Source of the DNA: Halomonas halophila
GTDB lineage: Bacteria > Pseudomonadota > Gammaproteobacteria > Pseudomonadales > Halomonadaceae
DNA length: 43,027 nt
Direction: 5' to 3'
Assembly (NCBI GenBank): GCA_002433675.1
Contig: DJIP01000211.1
Coordinates: 1-43,027, forward strand
Shown here: positions 17,609-25,918 of the stretch, one piece after another
Layout of the letters: each line of letters begins with the position of its first letter
Position numbering within the stretch: the first letter of the stretch is position 1
Made by a program: the position numbers and the translations under genes
The notes under the pieces: generated by a model
What the model was told of the DNA's origin: nothing
The model's database searches: none
Seen by the model: only the letters and a program-made list of their open reading frames with translations

Positions 17609-17784
17609 CGAACGCTGACTCCAGCGTAAAAAACCGCCATTCTACCCCAACCGAGGGACTACCGCTGTCGCCGGTGCATTTTTCGAAATGACCACCTGCT
17701 GACGCGCTCATTTTTGTTCCCGGCAGCCACTGGGGGACCGGGACCAGGGCCGCCGGGAACAGGCGCTCATCGACATCGTCGCCG

Positions 17785-19743
17785 TCAGCGCTGAGCCGAC
17801 GTCGCCGTATCCATGGGCTCCTCGGGGCGGCGTGACTGCCACAATGCCACCAGCGCCAGGGCCACCAGTCCCAGGCTGCTGGTGATGGGGGCCGGGGCCA
17901 CCATGGCCAGGCCCGCTGCCAGCAGCACCGCACGCTCCCACATCAGGGCATCGCGCACGAAGTGGCCGATCAAAGCGGCGCTTACGCCGACCAGGCCCAC
18001 CAGCAGGAAGCCGACATCGCGTACCAGGCCGAGCGGTGTGGCGTCGATCATCACCAGCGCCGGGTTGTAGATCAGTGCGTAGGGAATGATGAAGGCTCCG
18101 ATGGCCAGTTTCAGTGCCGTCACCCCGGTCTTCATCGGATTGGCCCCGGCGATCCCTGCGCCGGCGTAGGCCGCGAGGCAGACCGGTGGCGTGATGTCGG
18201 CCACGATCCCGAAGTAGAATACGAACAGGTGCACCGCCATGGGCGCCAGGCCAAACTCGTTGATCAGCGCCGGCGCGGCGATGGTCGCGGTGACGACGTA
18301 GTTGGCGGTGGTCGGCAGGCCCATGCCCAACACGATGCAGGCCAGCATGGTGAAGATCAGGGCGAGGATCAGGGTGCCGTCGGCCAGGCTGATGATGCCA
18401 GCGGCGAACTTGGCGCCCAGTCCGGTCATGCCCACCACCCCGGCGATGATGCCGGCGGTGGCCACCGCGGCGATCACCGGCAGCGCGACCCTGGCGCCCT
18501 TGTCCAGCAGGCGTACCAGGTCGGCAAGCGACGGCCGGGTCTCCTTGCGCAGCAGGCTGACCGCCAGCGCTGCGGCGATGCCCAGCAGGGCGGCACGCTG
18601 GGCGGTGAAGCCGACGCTGACGGTGGTCACGATCACCGCCAGCGGAAGCAGCATGTACCCCTGACGCATCAACAGCTTGCGCTTGCTGGGAAGCTGGTCC
18701 TTGGGGATGCCCAGGATACGGCTGCGTTTGGCCTCGAAGTGCACACCGATAAAGATACCGGTGAAGTACATCAGCGCCGGTATCAGAGCGGCGTACATGA
18801 TCTCGCGATAGGACACGCCGACGTACTCGACCATGATGAAGGCGGCCGCGCCCATCAGCGGCGGCATGATCTGCCCACCGGTGGAGGCCGACGCCTCGGT
18901 GGCGGCGGCGACCTCGGGGCGGAAGCGGGCGTTCTTCATCATCGGAATGGTGAAGGAGCCCGAGGCCACGGTGTTGCCCACCGAACTGCCCGAGATCATG
19001 CCCTGCAGCGAGCTTGCGATCACCGCCGCCTTGGCGGTCCCGCCGGTGAAGCGACCGGTGGCGGCGAAGGCGAGGTCGTTGAAGAAGCGGCCGACCCCGG
19101 TCTGGATCAACACCACGCCGAAGAACAGAAACAGGAAGATGAACTTCGCCGAGATCTGCAGGGGCGTGCCGAACACGCCGCTTTCGCGGAACCACAGATA
19201 GGGCGCGACCTGCTCGAGCGAGAACCCCGGGTGGGACAGCAGCGCCGTCGGAATATGGTTGCCCAGCAGGGCATAGGCCAGCGCCAGCAGGGCCACGATC
19301 ACGATGGGCAAGCCGACGGTGCGACGCGTCGCTTCCAGCACGAACAGCACACCGGCGCCGGCCACGATCAGGTCCAGGGTGGAATAGCCGGTGATGCGGG
19401 CGCGCAGGACCTCGTCGTAGAACAGGATCTTGTAGTAGGCGCCAAAGGTGGCGGTGAAGGCCAGTACCACGTCGTACCAGGGCACCGCTCGGCGGGCGCG
19501 CTCGCCGCGACAGGCAGGGAACAGCAGGAAGATCATCCCGAGCGCGAGGCCCAGGTGAACCGCCCCTTGCTGTTGCGATGGCAGGGTACCGAAGTAGCCG
19601 GTATAGAGGTGAAAGGATGTCAGCGCGATGCCAAGCAGCGACACCGCCCAGCCCCAGCGGCCCAGGTGAGCGCGAACGCTGGACTCCCGGTCGTACTTCT
19701 CGAGCAGTTGCCGAGAGGCATCGGCCGTTGTTTTTTCGACCAT
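17785..19743 (-). CDS. TRAP transporter fused permease (DctQM type, TAXI-associated)
   Basis: About 652 aa from the ATG at 19743, which has GGGAGA in front; an earlier in-frame ATG would add 19 residues with no advantage. The N-terminal third holds about four or five helices equivalent to the small DctQ subunit, and the rest holds the 12-helix DctM part with GSSVGNTVASGSFTIPMMK, GGQIMPPLMGAAAF and GMGLPTTANYV. Such fused 4TM/12TM permeases work with TAXI binding proteins to import organic or amino acids using the Na+ gradient. The adjacent upstream gene encodes that binding protein. Diverging genes for an aminotransferase and a D-2-hydroxyglutarate dehydrogenase suggest a C5/C6 dicarboxylate or amino-dicarboxylate substrate. 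Confidence 0.93.
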   Translation of the reverse strand: MVEKTTADASRQLLEKYDRESSVRAHLGRWGWAVSLLGIALTSFHLYTGYFGTLPSQQQGAVHLGLALGMIFLLFPACRGERARRAVPWYDVVLAFTATFGAYYKILFYDEVLRARITGYSTLDLIVAGAGVLFVLEATRRTVGLPIVIVALLALAYALLGNHIPTALLSHPGFSLEQVAPYLWFRESGVFGTPLQISAKFIFLFLFFGVVLIQTGVGRFFNDLAFAATGRFTGGTAKAAVIASSLQGMISGSSVGNTVASGSFTIPMMKNARFRPEVAAATEASASTGGQIMPPLMGAAAFIMVEYVGVSYREIMYAALIPALMYFTGIFIGVHFEAKRSRILGIPKDQLPSKRKLLMRQGYMLLPLAVIVTTVSVGFTAQRAALLGIAAALAVSLLRKETRPSLADLVRLLDKGARVALPVIAAVATAGIIAGVVGMTGLGAKFAAGIISLADGTLILALIFTMLACIVLGMGLPTTANYVVTATIAAPALINEFGLAPMAVHLFVFYFGIVADITPPVCLAAYAGAGIAGANPMKTGVTALKLAIGAFIIPYALIYNPALVMIDATPLGLVRDVGFLLVGLVGVSAALIGHFVRDALMWERAVLLAAGLAMVAPAPITSSLGLVALALVALWQSRRPEEPMDTATSAQR

Positions 19744-19803
19744 GGCGTGAATCTCCCGATGATCGTCAGGCGCCGACACGCCGGCGCCCGACGATGACAT
19801 GGT

Positions 19804-20805
19804 TTACTTGGCGAGGTCGTCGAGGCTGGTGATACCGCTGTCTTCGCGGGTCACGATCTGGATGACTTCCGGATAGATGTGGCCGATAAAGGCGACGTTG
19901 CCGATGGCGTTGTCGTCGAACTCACCGTTGCCGGACACCGCGTCCTTGGCCGGTGCGTGCACGGTCATGCCCAGGTCCATGCGGTCGTCACGAATGCTGA
20001 CGAGGTTTTCGATGGAGGCACCGGTCTCGATGTTGGTGAAGTTGGCCCCGTCGAGATAGTTGTTCCAGATGGTGGCCATCTCGCCACCCAGCGGGTAGTA
20101 GGTGCCGCCCTGGCTGCCGGTACCGAGGATGTACTCGCTCTTGTCGCCCTGGATCTCGAGCTGAGCCACCGGGTTGCTCACCTCCAGCCCCTGCTCTTCG
20201 TAGTAGCGCTTGGCACCGGGATGGATCGGGATGCCAGCGGAGCCGTTCAGTGCATTCTCCAGGGTCATGAAGGCGGACTGGGCGTGGGTGTTTTCTTCGG
20301 CCTTCTCGTGCATCAGGCGAGCCAGTTCATAGCCCAGCTCCTCGTCGATGCTGTGGGTGTTGCCCACCAGCACGGCGTAGGCGGTCACCGTGGTCACGTC
20401 CTGGTCAAGAAACTCGTAGCTGTCCTGGGGGATGACGAAACGACGGTACTCGCTGTTGGCTTCGATATAGTCCACCGCCTCGTCGCCGAGGCCGATCATG
20501 CGAACGTCACCGGCGGCTGCCTGAAGGTTCTCGATGCTGCCGGACGGCAAGCCGAGGATGCCGATCGATAGATCGATATTGCCATCCTGCACACCGTCGA
20601 GGGCCGCGCCGAAACCTTCCTGATAGGCGCTGTAATCGTCTTCCTTCACCCCGTGGGCGTCGAGCAGCAGCTTTGACACCAGTTGGGTGGTGCTGGCGGG
20701 CGGGCCGATCGCCACGTTCGGGGTAGAGGAGGCTCCGTCGCTGCAGGCGCTGAGAAGAGTGGATGCGGCGATGGCGATCGCGGCCGGCTTCAGGGGATGA
20801 GTCAT
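19804..20805 (-). CDS. TAXI-family TRAP solute-binding lipoprotein with permuted domain order
   Basis: About 333 aa. A lipoprotein signal ends LLSAC with the lipid-acceptor Cys21. In known TAXI proteins (for example the Thermus thermophilus glutamate-binding one) the order is GTGSQGGTYYPLGG, then YPEVVQVV..SGI-SLDDLKGK, then a VGAPGSGT segment, and finally LPLHPGA-RYYKE. Here residues 30-205 are the second block (VAIGPPASTT through IPIHPGAKRYYEEQG), a linker follows (206-223), and residues 224-333 are the first block (ILGTGSQGGTYYPLGG through IYPEVIQIVTREDSGI-SLDDLAK, then stop). Both blocks look complete and undamaged. No leftover TAXI coding is seen in the 60 bases after the stop or before the start. 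CAGGAA precedes the ATG. It should serve the TRAP permease downstream. Confidence 0.9.
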   Translation of the reverse strand: MTHPLKPAAIAIAASTLLSACSDGASSTPNVAIGPPASTTQLVSKLLLDAHGVKEDDYSAYQEGFGAALDGVQDGNIDLSIGILGLPSGSIENLQAAAGDVRMIGLGDEAVDYIEANSEYRRFVIPQDSYEFLDQDVTTVTAYAVLVGNTHSIDEELGYELARLMHEKAEENTHAQSAFMTLENALNGSAGIPIHPGAKRYYEEQGLEVSNPVAQLEIQGDKSEYILGTGSQGGTYYPLGGEMATIWNNYLDGANFTNIETGASIENLVSIRDDRMDLGMTVHAPAKDAVSGNGEFDDNAIGNVAFIGHIYPEVIQIVTREDSGITSLDDLAK

Positions 20806-21110
20806 GTGACGTTCCTGTCGTTGAGGTGATGTCGTGGCTCTCTGGCCATGTTTTTTTGGCTATTGTTGCTGGCGCATGCAGAGCGGCGGGCATTGTTACC
20901 ACGAGCCTTTATCACCCACAAAAGAAATCTAATACTCGATCTATTCCTTTTGCTCATTTACGTGCCGATGCCGCAGTTTCTCGGGCGGATGTCGACGCGT
21001 CTGGTATTCATTTCTGGAATGCATAAGACGCTTTTTTTCGTTTGAAGAGCTCCAGTGCCACTGGTTTCATCGTCGTCCTGAATTCCTCGACGATTCGACA
21101 GGTACCGAAC
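20806..21110. promoter_or_regulatory. Divergent regulatory region, TAXI-TRAP / aminotransferase
   Basis: 305 bases, more AT-rich than its surroundings, especially 20930-21045. It includes ATTC-N7-GAAT at 21006-21020 and the 12-mer shared with the hydroxylysine operon spacer. No ORF here is supportable. Confidence 0.55.
21010..21021. promoter_or_regulatory. Candidate LysR element ATTTCTGGAATG
   Basis: Reverse complement of CATTCCAGAAAT at 15298-15309; here embedded in an ATTC-N7-GAAT dyad. Lies about 90 bases before the aminotransferase start. Confidence 0.5.
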
Positions 21111-22358
21111 ATGGACTTTCCTCACGTCAGCGCCTCGCTGGGCATCGTTCACCCCTTGTGTGTGGAGCATGGGCGCAACGCTGAGCTATGGGACGAGGAC
21201 GGTCGACACTACGTCGACTTTATCGGCGGCATCGGCGTGCTCAATCTGGGCCATGGGCATCCGGCGGTAGTGGAAGCGGTGAAAGCCCAGGTGGATCGGC
21301 TGATGCATTCCGCCTTCAACGCCTTGCCCCACCGCGGCTACCTGGAGGTGGCCCAGGCGCTCGATGCCTTCGTGCCGGTGTCCTACCCACTGTCGTGCAT
21401 GCTGACCAACTGCGGGGCCGAGGCGACCGAGAATGCCCTCAAGGTGGCGCGAGCGGCGACCGGTCGTCAGGCGGTCATCGCCTTCGATGACGGTTTTCAC
21501 GGCCGCACCCTCGCGGCGCTCAACCTCAACGGCAAGGTCAAGCCCTACAAGTCCGGACTAGGCAGTTTGCCGGGGCCGGTGTATCACCTGCCGTTCCCGA
21601 GCCGGGACAACGATGTCAGCACCGAGCAGGCCATACACGCCCTCGACCGTCTGCTCGAGGTCGAGCTGCCCGCTGACGAGATCGCCGCGATCATCGTCGA
21701 GCCGGTGCAGGGCGAGGGCGGCTTCCGCCTGCTCGATGCGACCTTCGCCGCGCACCTTCGCGAATTCTGCGACCGCCACGGCATGGCGCTGATCTTCGAT
21801 GAGATCCAGTCCGGCTTCGGGCGTACCGGTAGGCGTTTTGCGTTCACCCATCTGGGCGTCGAGCCTGACCTGCTGTTAATGGGCAAGAGCATGGCGGCGG
21901 GGCTGCCGCTGGCGGCGGTGGTCGGCAAGTCCCGATTCATGGATGCCCTGCCCAAGGGTGGGCTCGGCGGGACCTACTCCGGCAACCCGGTGGCCTGTGC
22001 GGCGGCTCGTACGGTGATGGAGGTGATGAGCGAGGCGCGCTTGGCGCGCTGGAGCGAGGCCCAGGAGGCGCTGATCGTGGCGACCCACGCCCGCCTGAAG
22101 GAGCGCTTTCCGATGGTGGGGGCCTTGACCGGGGTAGGTGCCATGCGCGGGATCGTGTTCAACGATACCGCGCGGGCCAGCGGTGCCGAGCACCTGGCCG
22201 CGTTGCTGGCCGCCGGACGCGAGGCAGGGGTGCTGCTGATGCCGAGCGGGCGTCGCCGCAACGTGCTGCGCCTGCTGGCCCCGCTGACCGCGGAGCCTGA
22301 GGTGCTGAAAGAAGGCATGGCGCGGCTGGAGCGTGCGTTGGCGACGCTCACGCCATGA
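21111..22358 (+). CDS. Class III aminotransferase (GabT-like)
   Basis: About 415 aa. PLP-enzyme motifs in order: GIGVLNLGHGHP, NCGAEATENALKVARAATGR, DGFHGRT, IVEPVQGEGG, FDEIQSGFGRTG, and the Schiff-base Lys in LLLMGKSMAAGLP. The sequence groups with 4-aminobutyrate/5-aminovalerate/omega-amino-acid transaminases using 2-oxoglutarate. Overlaps the next gene, a D-2-hydroxyglutarate dehydrogenase, by four bases (ATGA), so the two are translationally coupled. Together with the ALDH7 operon this suggests a 2-aminoadipate (or 5-aminovalerate/GABA) transamination, an inference only. I chose the ATG at 21111; a TTG at 21042 would add 23 unlikely residues. Confidence 0.88.
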   Translation: MDFPHVSASLGIVHPLCVEHGRNAELWDEDGRHYVDFIGGIGVLNLGHGHPAVVEAVKAQVDRLMHSAFNALPHRGYLEVAQALDAFVPVSYPLSCMLTNCGAEATENALKVARAATGRQAVIAFDDGFHGRTLAALNLNGKVKPYKSGLGSLPGPVYHLPFPSRDNDVSTEQAIHALDRLLEVELPADEIAAIIVEPVQGEGGFRLLDATFAAHLREFCDRHGMALIFDEIQSGFGRTGRRFAFTHLGVEPDLLLMGKSMAAGLPLAAVVGKSRFMDALPKGGLGGTYSGNPVACAAARTVMEVMSEARLARWSEAQEALIVATHARLKERFPMVGALTGVGAMRGIVFNDTARASGAEHLAALLAAGREAGVLLMPSGRRRNVLRLLAPLTAEPEVLKEGMARLERALATLTP

Positions 22359-25300
22359 TTGCCCGGATCGCCCCCCGTGATGACGCCCGCCACGACGCCC
22401 GGAAGGATGCGGGGATGGACGTGGCCACGAGCTATCGGCGTTTTCTCGAGGCCCTGGTGGACCAGGGCTTCGAAGGGGAGATAGCCCCTGACTACGCCAA
22501 TCGCACGGTGCTGGCCACCGACAATTCGATCTACCAGCGCCTGCCCCAGGCGGTGCTCTATCCTCGCGGGACCGAGGATCTGGTGCGTATCGCCGAGCTG
22601 GCGGGGCGCGAAGCGTTCCGCCAGGTGGTGCTGGCGCCCCGGGGAGGAGGCACCGGCACCAACGGGCAATCCCTGACCGATGGTCTGGTCGTGGATGTGT
22701 CGCGGCACATGAACGCCATCCTCGAGATCGACGTGGCACGCCGCCGGGTGCGCGTCCAGGCCGGGGTGGTCAAGGATCAGCTCAACGCCGCGCTCAAGCC
22801 CTACGGACTGTTCTTTGCCCCTGAGCTGTCCACCTCCAACCGCGCCACCCTCGGGGGCATGATCGCCACCGATGCCAGCGGTCAGGGCAGCTGCGAGTAC
22901 GGCAAGACCCGCGATCATGTGCTGGAACTCGAGAGTGTCCTGCTGGGCGGCGAGCGCCTGGTCAGCCGCCCAGTGGACGAGTTCGAGCTGGCGGCGCTGT
23001 GCGCTCGCAAGGACGGTGTGGGCCGCGTGCACCGCGTCGTCCGCGACATTCTCGAGCGCGAAGGTGAGCGTATCGAGGAGACCTTTCCGCCGCTCAATCG
23101 CTGCCTCACTGGCTACGATCTTGCCCACCTGACCACGGCGGATGGCCGCGTCGACCTCAACAGCGTGCTGTGCGGCGCCGAGGGTTCGCTGGCCTTCACC
23201 AGCGAGGCGGTGCTCCGGGTGCTGCCGATCCCGGCCCACTCGACCCTGGTCAATGTTCGCTACGCCGGCTTCATGGAGGCGCTGGGTGACGCTCGGGCGT
23301 TGATGACCAGCGACGCCGTTCCCACCTCCATCGAAACGGTGGACGAGCGGGTGCTGGAGCTGGCCCGTGGTGACTATGTCTGGGACTCGGTCAGCGAATT
23401 CTTCCCCAATGCCGGCGATATCCGGACCCAGGGCATCAACCTGGTCGAGTTCAACGATGATGATCCGGCGCGGCTGGGACGCCGGGTCGAGGCCTTTTGC
23501 CGGTATCTGGACGAAGACTCGAGCGTCAGGCGTCTGGGCCACACCCTGGCCCAGGGACGCGAGGCGATTACCCGGGTTTATGCCATGCGCAAGCGTGCGG
23601 TGGGGTTGCTGGGCAATGTGGCCGGCGAGAAGCGTCCGCTGCCCTTTGTCGAGGACACCGCCGTGCCCCCCGAGCACCTGGCGGACTACATCGCGGAATT
23701 TCGCGCCTTGCTCGACGCCAGGGGGCTTGAGTACGGGATGTTTGGACACGTCGATGCCGGGGTCCTGCACGTGCGTCCGGCGCTGGACATGAAGGACCCC
23801 GCTCAGGTGGCGTTGATTCGCGAGATCACCGATGAGGTCGCCGAGCTGACGCGCAAGTACGGCGGGCTATTGTGGGGCGAGCATGGCAAGGGCATTCGCT
23901 CGGAGTATGCCCCGGCCTTCTTCGGGCCGCTCTACCCCAGCCTGCAACGGCTCAAGGGCGCCTTCGACCCCTGCAATCAACTCAACCCAGGCAAGATCGC
24001 GACACCGCTCACCGATCCCCCCACCGATTCACTCGACGACGCCGGCCAGACGACGGGCCGTGAGAGCGACCCGGGGCTGCTCGCGGTGGATGGGGTGGCG
24101 TTGCGTGGTCAGTTCGATCGCCAGATCGACGAGCGGGTGTGGCAGGCCTACGGCGAGGCGGTGTACTGCAACGGCAACGGCGCCTGCTACAACTACCATC
24201 CTGAAGACGCCATGTGCCCTTCGTGGAAGGCGACGCGGCAGCGTATCCACTCACCCAAGGGGCGTGCCAGCCTGATGCGTGAATGGCTACGCCAGCAGCA
24301 ACTGGCGGGTGTCGATGTGCTGGACGTGTCCCGACGGCTGCGCAAGCGCAGCGCCTGGGCGGCGCTCAAGGCCTTTCCCGCAAGGCTGGGGCGAAGCCTG
24401 TCGCATCGTCGCGGCGAGCGGGACTTCTCGCATCAGGTGCATGAGGCCATGGCCGGCTGTCTGTCGTGCAAGTCCTGCGCCGGACAGTGTCCGATCAAGG
24501 TCGATGTACCGAGCTTCCGGGCGCGTTTCCTCGAGCTCTATCACAGCCGCTACCTGCGCTCACCGCGGGACTACCTGGTCGGAGGGCTGGAAATCATGCT
24601 GCCGGCACTTTCGCGGTTTGCGCCGCTGTACAACGCCACGCTGCGAATACCAGGAGTTGAGCGCCTGATGGCCGGTGTCTTCGGTGTGGTCGACAGTCCA
24701 CGGCTGTCACCGGAGCGCCTCGATGGTTGGCTCTATCGCCATGGGGTCGAGCGGGCCACGCCAGAGGCGCTCAAGCGCCTGGACGAGGCGGAAAAGGCGC
24801 GCAGCGTGGTGCTGGTACAGGACGCCTTCACCAGCTACTTCGAATCCCGTCTGGTGATGGATACCGTCGAGTTGCTGGAAGGGCTCGGGGTGAGGGTGTT
24901 CGTGGCCCCCTATGGCCCCAACGGCAAGCCGCTGCATGTCCAGGGCTTTCTCGGAGCCTTCGAACGCACCGCCGCAAGGCAGGCCGAGCGCCTGCGGGCG
25001 CTGGCCGAGGCCGGGGTGGCGCTGGTCGGCATCGACCCGGCCATGACGCTGACCTATCGCCAGGAGTACGTGAAGGCACTGGGCGCCGCTGCGGTGCCCC
25101 AGGTGCAACTGCTGGGCTCCTGGCTGGTGCAGTGGCTGGCGAGCAGACCGCGAGCGTCGCAACAAGCCGCACGGTCGTCGGTCACCAAGGACCCGGGCTA
25201 TCGGTTGCTGCTTCACTGCACCGAGGCGACCCATGTGACCGGGGCAGCCAAGGACTGGCAGCGTCTGTTCGAAGCCTTTGGTCTGTCGCTCGAGGTACTG

Positions 25301-25540
25301 CAAAGCGGCTGTTGTGGCATGGCGGGCACCTACGGCCATGAAGCGGAACATCGCCAGACCTCTGCGCTCATCTACGCGCAATCCTGGCAGTCCCGGGTCG
25401 AGGATCCGGGGCTTCAGGGACGCCTGTTGGCCAGCGGCTATTCCTGTCGCTGCCAGGCTCGGCGATTTTCCAGCGCCGACTTGCCACATCCACTTCAGGG
25501 GCTACTCGCCTGCGTGAGGCATCGAACCAAGACTGAGTAA
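22355..25540 (+). CDS. ydiJ: YdiJ-type D-2-hydroxyglutarate dehydrogenase (FAD, Fe-S)
   Basis: About 1061 aa. FAD-binding PCMH domain around residues 60-250 with PRGGGTGTNGQSL at 95-107, FAD-oxidase C-terminal domain to ~560 (FGHVDAGVLHVRP), a Cys-rich segment near 605 (CNGNGACYN..MCPS), a ferredoxin-type cluster near 700 (CLSCKSCAGQCP) and a CCG cysteine-rich domain (SGCCGMAG near 985). This is the architecture of YdiJ, oxidising D-2-hydroxyglutarate (or D-lactate) to 2-oxoglutarate. The DNSIYQ..P.AV..PR segment near residue 57 matches YdiJ N termini. The ATG at 22355 overlaps the aminotransferase stop; an ATG at 22415 with GGAAGG in front is an alternative start. Probably membrane-associated electron delivery. 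Confidence 0.9.
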   Translation: MIARIAPRDDARHDARKDAGMDVATSYRRFLEALVDQGFEGEIAPDYANRTVLATDNSIYQRLPQAVLYPRGTEDLVRIAELAGREAFRQVVLAPRGGGTGTNGQSLTDGLVVDVSRHMNAILEIDVARRRVRVQAGVVKDQLNAALKPYGLFFAPELSTSNRATLGGMIATDASGQGSCEYGKTRDHVLELESVLLGGERLVSRPVDEFELAALCARKDGVGRVHRVVRDILEREGERIEETFPPLNRCLTGYDLAHLTTADGRVDLNSVLCGAEGSLAFTSEAVLRVLPIPAHSTLVNVRYAGFMEALGDARALMTSDAVPTSIETVDERVLELARGDYVWDSVSEFFPNAGDIRTQGINLVEFNDDDPARLGRRVEAFCRYLDEDSSVRRLGHTLAQGREAITRVYAMRKRAVGLLGNVAGEKRPLPFVEDTAVPPEHLADYIAEFRALLDARGLEYGMFGHVDAGVLHVRPALDMKDPAQVALIREITDEVAELTRKYGGLLWGEHGKGIRSEYAPAFFGPLYPSLQRLKGAFDPCNQLNPGKIATPLTDPPTDSLDDAGQTTGRESDPGLLAVDGVALRGQFDRQIDERVWQAYGEAVYCNGNGACYNYHPEDAMCPSWKATRQRIHSPKGRASLMREWLRQQQLAGVDVLDVSRRLRKRSAWAALKAFPARLGRSLSHRRGERDFSHQVHEAMAGCLSCKSCAGQCPIKVDVPSFRARFLELYHSRYLRSPRDYLVGGLEIMLPALSRFAPLYNATLRIPGVERLMAGVFGVVDSPRLSPERLDGWLYRHGVERATPEALKRLDEAEKARSVVLVQDAFTSYFESRLVMDTVELLEGLGVRVFVAPYGPNGKPLHVQGFLGAFERTAARQAERLRALAEAGVALVGIDPAMTLTYRQEYVKALGAAAVPQVQLLGSWLVQWLASRPRASQQAARSSVTKDPGYRLLLHCTEATHVTGAAKDWQRLFEAFGLSLEVLQSGCCGMAGTYGHEAEHRQTSALIYAQSWQSRVEDPGLQGRLLASGYSCRCQARRFSSADLPHPLQGLLACVRHRTKTE

Positions 25541-25918
25541 GTATTGCGCCTGGCGTGCGCCTCGAGAGCAATACATCTCCATTCTTGTCAACCATCACTG
25601 GTCCGGCAGCGCAATAGCCCGCGAGCGCTGGCAGGCCAGGTGCTCGGCGGGCCGTTGCCGGGAGTATAGTCGGGAACATTTACGTGGTGATCGACGATGG
25701 TTCAAGCATGGTGGTCCGGTAAAACTCACCGTCGTGATGGCTCGCAAAATACAAGATGGGTGGGAGGAATCTTCTTTCCATATCGCTTCTTTTTTCGACG
25801 CTTTATCGCAGGTGCTTTGCTTCAAAAGTCGGTGAAGCAACGGTGGGGACGGGAAGCGTAAAAACTGGGCTAGGCTGTTGTCTTTTCTTGTGCTGAAGTT
25901 CACAGGTGAGGATGTTCT
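25541..25918. promoter_or_regulatory. Spacer before the lipase gene
   Basis: 378 bases with no supportable gene. GTATTGC (25541-25547) pairs with GCAATAC (25568-25574) just past the dehydrogenase stop, a possible mRNA end. TTGCTTC-N10-GAAGCAA at 25817-25840 is a perfect 7-bp inverted repeat about 80 bases before the lipase start and may be an operator. Confidence 0.45.

Noticed and set aside
17962..19797. Long plus-strand open frame (about 611 codons) opposite the TRAP permease
   Set aside because: Shadow of the permease; Gly/Asp/His/Arg-rich with no domain or ribosome binding site.
21974..23770. Long minus-strand open frame (about 598 codons) opposite the aminotransferase and dehydrogenase genes
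   Set aside because: Antisense to two genes with clear family motifs; His/Gly/Gln-rich translation typical of high-GC shadow frames.
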